This document shows, in pieces, positions 58,901-64,000 of a stretch of DNA of 64,000 bases. How positions within the stretch are numbered: the stretch's first letter is position 1; each line of letters opens with the position of its first letter. The notes under the pieces were generated by a model. The model was not told the origin of the DNA. It was given only the letters and a program-made list of their open reading frames with translations, and did no database searches. The stretch is from Variovorax paradoxus (lineage in GTDB: Bacteria > Pseudomonadota > Gammaproteobacteria > Burkholderiales > Burkholderiaceae_C). A program made the position numbers and the translations under genes. The stretch covers positions 62,001 through 126,000 of the forward strand of contig NZ_JAUSRN010000005.1 of NCBI RefSeq assembly GCF_030811855.1, given 5' to 3'.

Positions 58901-61900
58901 TGGCGCCGAGCTTGTCGGGCGCGATCACGCTGATCTGCTGCGCCGTGCCGCGCGCGTTGCCGAAGGGGTCCACGCCCTCCAGCTGCAGGCGGTTGGCGCC
59001 GGGCTGCAGCACCACGCCGATGTATTCCCAGGCGCCGAGCTTCTTGCCGGCCAGCTCGGTCTTCTTGCCGACGCGGCGTTCCTCGATGGCCTTGCCGTTG
59101 ACCGTGAGGCGCAGCGCCAGGCCGGCCTGGCCCTTGACGCGCACGTTGACCGACTGGCCCGGCAGCGTGTCGCCGTCCCTCAGGTCGATGAAGCCGAGCG
59201 CGTTGTCTTCGATCTGCGGCAACAGGGCTTCGAGCTCGACCGGGCTGGGCACGGCCTGCGGCAGCAGCGGTGCGGCCGCGTTCTGGCGCGGCTCGAGCAT
59301 GGCGGTGTTCGTGTTGACCGGACGGCTCGCGAATGCGCCCACGCCGGTGGCGCCGCCGCCCGTGGCCGATGCGCCCTGCGCGTTGGTGGGCAGGCCGCTG
59401 AGCGCCGCGAACAGACTGCCTGCGGGCGTGGGCGCCGGTGCCGCACTGGCGCCGAGCGTGCCGCTCAAGGTGCTCGATGCGCCGTTGACGAAGCTGCTCG
59501 CGTTGGCGGGCGTCACGGGCATCGCGATCAGCGGAGCCGAGTTGGAGAGCGTCGAGCCAGCGCTGGCCGTACTGCCCGTAGCAAGCGCCTGGCCGCTGGC
59601 AGGCAGCGAGCGCGCGTCGCCCACGGGCACGATCTTGCCTTCGGGGTCGAGCCGCATGCGCACCTGCGCCTCGGCTTCGGTGTCGGGAATGGCGGCGATG
59701 GCGGCACGGCGCGCCGCCACCTCGTCCATCACCCCCGGCGTGTCGCAGTTGGCGATGACGAAGTTGGCTTTGTGGAACTCGCCCTTCTTCAAGTCAACGA
59801 AGCGGCTCTCGGGACGGCCGGCATTGCGGCTGTCGAGCGTCTCGAGCCTCGCGCCGGCGGGCAGCGTGGTCTGGTCGACGCGCAGCACATGGGTGATCGG
59901 CTTCAGGCCGTACAGGCTCCACTTGCCTTCCACGTCGGTGATGACGTGGGTGCCGTCTTCCATGTAGAGGCGCACGCCGGGCACGCCGATCTCATCGTCG
60001 CCCTCTTGCCGCCCGTCGCGCTTGCAGTCCATGTGGACCTTGCCGAACAGGAAGGCGTCGTCGGAAAACACGCCGCCTGTCACGCGCACCGTCCAGTTGG
60101 CCAGGTTCGACTGCATCGGGCCCGAACTCGCACGGGCGCGGTTGACGGCATCGCCATTGGTGGGCGCGCCCACGCCGATGCGCACGCGGTATCGCACCGT
60201 GGCCGACTGGTCGACGCCCAGCGCCAGCGCGGGATAGTCGAAGACCAGCTGCGGGCCCGCGCCGCCGGCCGGGTTGACCACGGCCGAACCGTTCAGGCGC
60301 GCGCTGCTCGCAACATAGGCAAAGCCCGGCGGCAGGCTGTCGGCCAGGCGCACGCCGGTCACCGGGAAGCCCGTCTTGTTGGTGACGACCAGCGCATAGT
60401 CCATGAAGTCGCCGAACTCGACCTGGCGCTTGCTGCCTTCCTTGCGCAGCACCAGCCCCAGCACATTGCCCGGGTCGAGCGGGATGTGGTTGTGCACCAC
60501 GTCGCAGGCGGCGCCGGATGCGTCGAAGCCCGCGTTGACCGAGAAGTAGTGGGTGGTCGGGTCCGCGCCCTGCGGCGGGCCGGCATTCGGCACGATGGCG
60601 CCGCAGCTGTTGAAGGTGCCGGCCGTGACCGGAATGAGCTGCGACGGCGTCACATAGCCGCTGGCTGCGGGCGGCACCACGCCGAGCGCGTAGGTGCACG
60701 AACCGGTGACCGGCGGCGACTGCAGGAAGAACTGGTAGCCGCCGTCGGCGCCGGTGACCATGGAGACGCTGCCGTTGGCGTTGACCGTGTAGAGGCCCGA
60801 CGAGCCGCCATACAGCTCTTCGGCGGTGATTGGCGTGACCGGCCCGCTGCTGCACGACTGGCGCGTGAAGGTGACGACCGCACCGGCGACGGGCTGGCGC
60901 GTGACGGCGTTGTAGACGGTGCCCTGCGGGTCGGCGAGCAGCGACTGCGCCGAGCTGGCGCTGGCCGCCACCAGCATGGCCGGCGTGACGTTGACGGTGT
61001 TCTGCTCGAAGGCCGCGGCCCAGGCCTTGTTGGTGAGCGCCATGCGGCCGCCGACGACGCCGGGCTTCTGCGTGATGCGCACGGTGAACGAGAGCTCTTC
61101 GCTCTGGCCCGGCGCGAGCGCGCGGCTGCCGTCGGTGACGCTCAGCACGGCTTCGGTCGGCAGCCTGAAGGGGTCGCTGCTGGCGAGCGCTTCGCGGTCG
61201 CAGGTGGCACGGCCGGTGAAGCCATTGGCCGCCTGGAGGATGCCGTTGCGCGCCTTCGGCGGGCCGGCCAGTTCCCAGGCGGCAACGAGGCCGTCGGGCT
61301 TGTCCATGTCGAAGGTGCAATTGAGGTTGTCGATGAGCCGCACGTTGGGCGCCGAGGCCACGCCGGTGTTGCTCACCTTGAGGCGGTAGTCGAGCTCGTA
61401 CACGCCCTGCGACACGCGTCGCGGCGCCGAAGCGATCTTGGCCAGCGTGAGCGCGGGCAGCTGCGTGGACACCGGCGTCGGCGAGCTGTCGTTGTTCGGA
61501 TTGCCGTCTCCGTCGGCGTCGGGGTTGCTGCCGTTGACAGAGTCGTCGAAGGCCGCCGGCGAGCCGCCTGCGGTGAGCGCGCCCTGGGCCCTCACGGTGT
61601 TGTAGAGCGTGCCGGCGCGGCCGCCGACGTTGAAGCGCACATCGAAGCGCACGGTGAACTGCGCGCCCACCGGAAGCACGGCACCGGGCGCCAGCAGGTT
61701 CTGCGCGGCGGCGGTGCCGTTGAACGCGCTGTCGGCTGCGACCACGGTACCGCCCACGCCATTGCCCTGGTTGCCTGCGATGGCCAGCGTGCCGGGCACG
61801 ATGGTGTACTGGTTGGCGGCGGGGACCGCAGCCGACGTGTAGTTGCCGAACTGCGTCGCGCCGCTGCCTTCGAGCAGGTCGGTCGCCTGCACGCCGTAGA

Positions 61901-63161
61901 GCCACTCGGCGCCATAGTTGCGCACGTTGACGCTGAAGCTCACGGTGGCGGTGCCGTCGAGCTGGCCGTCGGTGCCGCGGTTCAGGCGCGGCGTCGAGGC
62001 CGCCTTGGCCACCCCGATGCGGCTCTGGCTGGGGGTGATGACCACGGTGTTCGAGGGCGACACCGCGGGCGCCGCGCCGTCGTTGTAATAGCCCTGCGCG
62101 GTGTTGCGGATGTCACCGCTCTGGTCGGCCTTGACCTGCACCGCGAACTGCATGGCGATCGATGCGTTGCGCGACAGCGCCGTCGGCACGCCGATGGCCA
62201 CTTCGACCGACGAGGCGTCTTCGGCGGTGCGGTAGCTGAAGTCCGGATCGCCCGGCAGGCGGAACAGGCGCACCGCGCCGGCCGCTGTGCTTTGCAGGCT
62301 GCCCGCGATGTAGCGCGTGCCCGCGGGCACGAGATCGCGCACCAGCAGCAGGCTGGTGGGCGTGCCGTTCACCAACACCGGCGTTCCGGCGGGTGCGGCG
62401 GTGTTGCCGGGGCGTGCGTCGCGCGCGCCGATGTTGGTGCCCGACACGGTGAAGTCGATGCGCGTGATGCCCGGAACCACGAAGCCCGGGTAGCTCGCGG
62501 ACTTGGTGATGGCCAGCACCGCTGCATCGCCCACCGTGACGGTGTCGCGGTTGACGGCACTGAGCTTCTGCAGCGCGGTGGTGGCGGTGAGCGCCACGCA
62601 GGCATTGCCGCTGGCCGCGGCAGGGATGGTGCCCTGCACCAGCAGCGCCGCAGTTTCGCCGGACCGCAGCGCAATGGCGCCGCCTGTGCCGAGCGGCAGC
62701 ACCGGGTCGGCCGCATCGGCCACGCCGTTGTTGTTGGTGTCGCGCACCACGCGCAGCGCCGACAGGTCGAGCGCACCGGCCGTGCAGCCCGCGCCGTTGT
62801 TGGCGAGCCCGATGGTGTAGCTCGACGGCACATTGCCGGTGTTGGCGAGCAGGTGGCTCAGCGTGACAACGGCGGCCGGCGGACGGCTCACCGACTGGTC
62901 TTGCGTGAGCACCAGCGCCTCGACCGGCAGCACGTTGGCGCTGACGCCGTTGGAACTCGCCGTCTCGGTCTGCGAAAAACCAGCTGGCACGTAGGTGGCG
63001 GTGGCGACGTTGCGGATCACGGTGCCGCCGGACGGGGGCGCAGCGTGCGCCGCAGTTCCGGCGAGCGTGCAGCCGAGGACCGCCATCGCCACGACGGCTG
63101 CGGCCATGCCGCCTCGCCATCGTTGCGAGCGGGTGCTCAGATACGCCAGAAGAAATTGCAC
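55917..63161 (-). CDS. Giant outer-membrane protein: DUF11 stalk with C-terminal beta-barrel
   Basis: 2414 residues. The start is judged to be the GTG at 63161 (AAGG eight bases upstream); a TTG at 63212 and an ATG at 63107 are alternatives. A long signal peptide ends AGTAAHAAPPS. Repeated DUF11-type beta-sandwiches fill about 20-1020. An SdrD-B-like module (FLFGKVHMDC, about 1030-1095) and an Ala/Ser/Pro linker (about 1190-1320) follow. From about 1570 to the end, alternating amphipathic strands (for example VKGEYLLTAAFDSNKTRDD) look like a barrel of 30 or more strands. The last strand is GAYIRLRFKF, then an atypical 19-residue tail. Not a family I can name. Confidence 0.82.
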   Translation of the reverse strand: MQFLLAYLSTRSQRWRGGMAAAVVAMAVLGCTLAGTAAHAAPPSGGTVIRNVATATYVPAGFSQTETASSNGVSANVLPVEALVLTQDQSVSRPPAAVVTLSHLLANTGNVPSSYTIGLANNGAGCTAGALDLSALRVVRDTNNNGVADAADPVLPLGTGGAIALRSGETAALLVQGTIPAAASGNACVALTATTALQKLSAVNRDTVTVGDAAVLAITKSASYPGFVVPGITRIDFTVSGTNIGARDARPGNTAAPAGTPVLVNGTPTSLLLVRDLVPAGTRYIAGSLQSTAAGAVRLFRLPGDPDFSYRTAEDASSVEVAIGVPTALSRNASIAMQFAVQVKADQSGDIRNTAQGYYNDGAAPAVSPSNTVVITPSQSRIGVAKAASTPRLNRGTDGQLDGTATVSFSVNVRNYGAEWLYGVQATDLLEGSGATQFGNYTSAAVPAANQYTIVPGTLAIAGNQGNGVGGTVVAADSAFNGTAAAQNLLAPGAVLPVGAQFTVRFDVRFNVGGRAGTLYNTVRAQGALTAGGSPAAFDDSVNGSNPDADGDGNPNNDSSPTPVSTQLPALTLAKIASAPRRVSQGVYELDYRLKVSNTGVASAPNVRLIDNLNCTFDMDKPDGLVAAWELAGPPKARNGILQAANGFTGRATCDREALASSDPFRLPTEAVLSVTDGSRALAPGQSEELSFTVRITQKPGVVGGRMALTNKAWAAAFEQNTVNVTPAMLVAASASSAQSLLADPQGTVYNAVTRQPVAGAVVTFTRQSCSSGPVTPITAEELYGGSSGLYTVNANGSVSMVTGADGGYQFFLQSPPVTGSCTYALGVVPPAASGYVTPSQLIPVTAGTFNSCGAIVPNAGPPQGADPTTHYFSVNAGFDASGAACDVVHNHIPLDPGNVLGLVLRKEGSKRQVEFGDFMDYALVVTNKTGFPVTGVRLADSLPPGFAYVASSARLNGSAVVNPAGGAGPQLVFDYPALALGVDQSATVRYRVRIGVGAPTNGDAVNRARASSGPMQSNLANWTVRVTGGVFSDDAFLFGKVHMDCKRDGRQEGDDEIGVPGVRLYMEDGTHVITDVEGKWSLYGLKPITHVLRVDQTTLPAGARLETLDSRNAGRPESRFVDLKKGEFHKANFVIANCDTPGVMDEVAARRAAIAAIPDTEAEAQVRMRLDPEGKIVPVGDARSLPASGQALATGSTASAGSTLSNSAPLIAMPVTPANASSFVNGASSTLSGTLGASAAPAPTPAGSLFAALSGLPTNAQGASATGGGATGVGAFASRPVNTNTAMLEPRQNAAAPLLPQAVPSPVELEALLPQIEDNALGFIDLRDGDTLPGQSVNVRVKGQAGLALRLTVNGKAIEERRVGKKTELAGKKLGAWEYIGVVLQPGANRLQLEGVDPFGNARGTAQQISVIAPDKLGAIRIDVPESAKADLRTPVIVKVRLTDAAGVPVTARTQLTLEADRGRWLDEDLNPAEPGTQVFMEGGVAEFRLLPPGEPGDARLRVTAGSFVKEVRLALLPEMRPMIGVGIVEGVLDLTRRGGVPLGAMPAGAAFEAELTGLADESNSNRRAAARTAFFFKGTVKGEYLLTAAFDSNKTRDDRLFRDIRPDEFYPVYGDSSVKGFDAQSTQKLYVRIDKNRSYLLYGDFTTASSTEVRNLSQSNRALTGLKHVYDDGNVRATSFFSRTAQTQQVEEFRAVGTSGPYYLSATSGEFVDNSEQVEVVVRDRNQPNLVLQRTTVARFVDYTIEPLTRRILFTHAISSVDANLNPQSIRVTYEIDAGGPKFNVAGTDVQVKVGENLQLGVVASTDENPENRRKLGALTAVARLGDNTTMAGEWVRTESDKNGKGSGGRAELRHQTEDLAVVALASKTSVGFDNPSASFSAGRTEASARAEYRIDATTAVRGEALYSQDALQDGSRRGFTASVQKKFGEQMAAEVGLRHGQSGAGLGTSSGFDYGQISTYSGNLGSGVGASNVTALGGAASANASANAEDLTTVRARLSAQVPGLPQANVFVEGEQDIRKSDRRVLAVGGNYAVTDKTRIYGRYELVSSLYSQDQLGTTGSNNVGILGVESSYMEGGRVYSEYRLADSIDGRAAQAATGVRNTFKLNDQWRLTGGIEHTRQLGGLRNSGNTGTGYSGGLGQSTAITGGVEYIAERIKASGVLEGRRGDDANTRLFSAGFGYKIDRSWSLLARGVMSDSEGQGTNAGNAHHLARHQVGLAYRPVDTDRWNALMRYERRSERVVGTGSSTGALDGSSVFGAGSGNASLPGTTSADIVSAHLNYNPRPGIVINGRYAAKWSRADDGWLKSTYWAHLLQARYTQDINKDWDFGIQAGLLHGKGGALQKTMGAEVGYQVMKDLWVAAGYNFVGLKDRDLTANEYTSKGAYIRLRFKFDETGLGFSSAGAAASANAK

Positions 63162-63276
63162 GCCACGAACCTTCCATCGGCCCGCGTGCAGCGCGGGCCG
63201 TCCAAAACTCAAAAAACTTTTTCCTCTGCCGCCTGCAGGACAGGCGCGGTCGCGTGCTGGGTGAAAGCGGCAAGGG

Positions 63277-63311
63277 AAAAAAGCGAGGCCTGCCGACAGG
63301 CGGCGCCTCGC
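63277..63311 (-). terminator. Rho-independent terminator, minus strand
   Basis: A GCGAGGC/GCCTCGC stem with an inner CCTG/CAGG stem, followed on the minus strand by six T residues (63277-63282). It lies 48 bases after the stop of the truncated DUF11 gene and before the giant outer-membrane gene, so that gene needs its own promoter in 63162-63276. Confidence 0.85.
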
Positions 63312-63358
63312 GAAAGCCGGCGGACCCCGAGGCCCGCCAGCGACTCAAACCCTTGTCG

Positions 63359-64000
63359 TTACTGGTTGATCTTCACGGCGAAGGTCAGCGTGGCCGTGCC
63401 GCTCGGGGCCACGGAGTTGGCGGCGCTGCCGCAGCTCACCGCAGTGGCGGTCTGCGCGTAGACGAGTGCTGTGCCGCTCACGCCGGTCGAGGTGCATTGC
63501 GTTGCGGCCGTGGGTTGCGTGGCGCTCAGCGAGGTGTACGCAGGCACCGCATCGTTGATGGCGATGTTGGTGACCGATGCCGTGCCTTCGTTGGTGGCGA
63601 CGACCTTGTAGACGATGCACTGGCCGGGCTTCAGCGACAGCGGAGCTGCCGCGAACGCGCCGTCTGCGACGCCATCGCAGGTGACGTCGGCTGCCTGCGT
63701 CTTGAGGACGCGGATCTGGCCGGTGATCACGGTACTGATGTCGGTGGCCGACGGTGCGCCGCAGCTCGCCGCGTCGGTGAAGGTCGCGGTCACGGTCGTG
63801 GTGTCGGTTGCGCCGGCGCTGGCGCCGCCCGGTGCGAAGACGCGCACCAGCAGCTTCTGCGACGCGCCCACGGCCAGCGGGCCGGCTTGCGGGCCGGTCA
63901 CCAACGTGTCGCCCGCGTCGATCTGGCCGTCACCGTTGACGTCCAGGTAGATCGCGGTGGTCCAGCCGAGACTGGCGTCGGCCGCCGGCACGGTGGCCGT
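63359..64000 (-). CDS. DUF11 domain surface protein, C-terminal part only
   Basis: The last 213 residues of a protein whose start lies beyond the window. YLDVNGDGQIDAGDTLV is a dockerin/EF-hand-like Asp-rich loop. A terminal DUF11 module has VVATNEGTASVTNIAINDAV, close to the last module of the 1774-residue protein (SYTNNGTTPISDMKINDTTP), so the two are paralogues. It ends TLTFAVKINQ without an anchor motif. Separated from the next gene by a terminator. Confidence 0.78.
   Translation of the reverse strand, partial: TATVPAADASLGWTTAIYLDVNGDGQIDAGDTLVTGPQAGPLAVGASQKLLVRVFAPGGASAGATDTTTVTATFTDAASCGAPSATDISTVITGQIRVLKTQAADVTCDGVADGAFAAAPLSLKPGQCIVYKVVATNEGTASVTNIAINDAVPAYTSLSATQPTAATQCTSTGVSGTALVYAQTATAVSCGSAANSVAPSGTATLTFAVKINQ

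Noticed and set aside
55869..63461. A 2530-codon plus-strand frame opposite the giant surface-protein gene
   Set aside because: Its composition (Ala, Arg, His, Val) has no recognisable domain, while the minus-strand frame has a signal peptide, DUF11 modules and a barrel.

Overview
The window is about 64 kb of GC-rich chromosomal DNA from a betaproteobacterium of the order Burkholderiales. It is most likely a Comamonadaceae member close to Variovorax. This rests on gene order (yceD-rpmF-plsX next to maf; rluC divergent from rne; hemC-hemD-hemX-hemY; an AlgZ/AlgR-like pair next to argH), on protein character, and on a degraded intergenic repeat of a kind I recall from this family. I see no rRNA, tRNA, insertion sequence, prophage or CRISPR array.

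Region 1 (1-12.5 kb) is housekeeping. It holds plsX (cut by the window edge), rpmF and yceD on the minus strand, then maf, an RsmI-like methyltransferase and an MFS transporter on the plus strand. A tight minus-strand operon follows (rluC, HAD phosphatase, Rieske protein, S49 peptidase). Divergent from it is rne, with a 559-base leader carrying two hairpins and a strong terminator behind the gene. Region 2 (11.3-26.4 kb) holds the tetrapyrrole genes hemC-D-X-Y, ppc, a second MFS transporter, an overlapping operon of sensor kinase, LytTR regulator and AI-2E-family exporter, then argH and a rhomboid protease with an unusually long first loop.

Region 3 (26.4-40.7 kb) is more accessory. It holds membrane proteins of unknown role, a short remnant that looks like the C-terminus of an RskA-type anti-sigma factor, an SGNH hydrolase, OpgC, a 2006-residue alpha-2-macroglobulin with an intact thioester, a macro-domain protein, a pectate-lyase-like lipoprotein behind three palindromes, and small proteins (DUF3297, RNase HI-like, DUF4124).

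Region 4 (40.7-47.8 kb) is the most interesting functional unit. selD (selenophosphate synthase) is divergent from a four-gene ABC importer that runs by overlapping genes straight into mnmH (tRNA 2-selenouridine synthase). The importer resembles phosphonate importers, but its position between the maker and the user of selenophosphate points to uptake of a selenium oxyanion. Small GNAT, DUF2277 and LysE/RhtB genes follow.

Region 5 (47.8-64 kb) has a small Asp-rich lipoprotein, pbpC (PBP1C, here about 11.5 kb from the alpha-2-macroglobulin gene it usually neighbours), and three consecutive minus-strand genes for very large exported proteins. The middle one ends in a predicted outer-membrane beta-barrel of about 840 residues. 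The last overlaps it by four bases and is a Gly-rich, multi-Ig-domain adhesin-like protein. The first is cut by the window end.

Most genes were called from reading frame, family motifs and spacing. Promoter calls are weak throughout.
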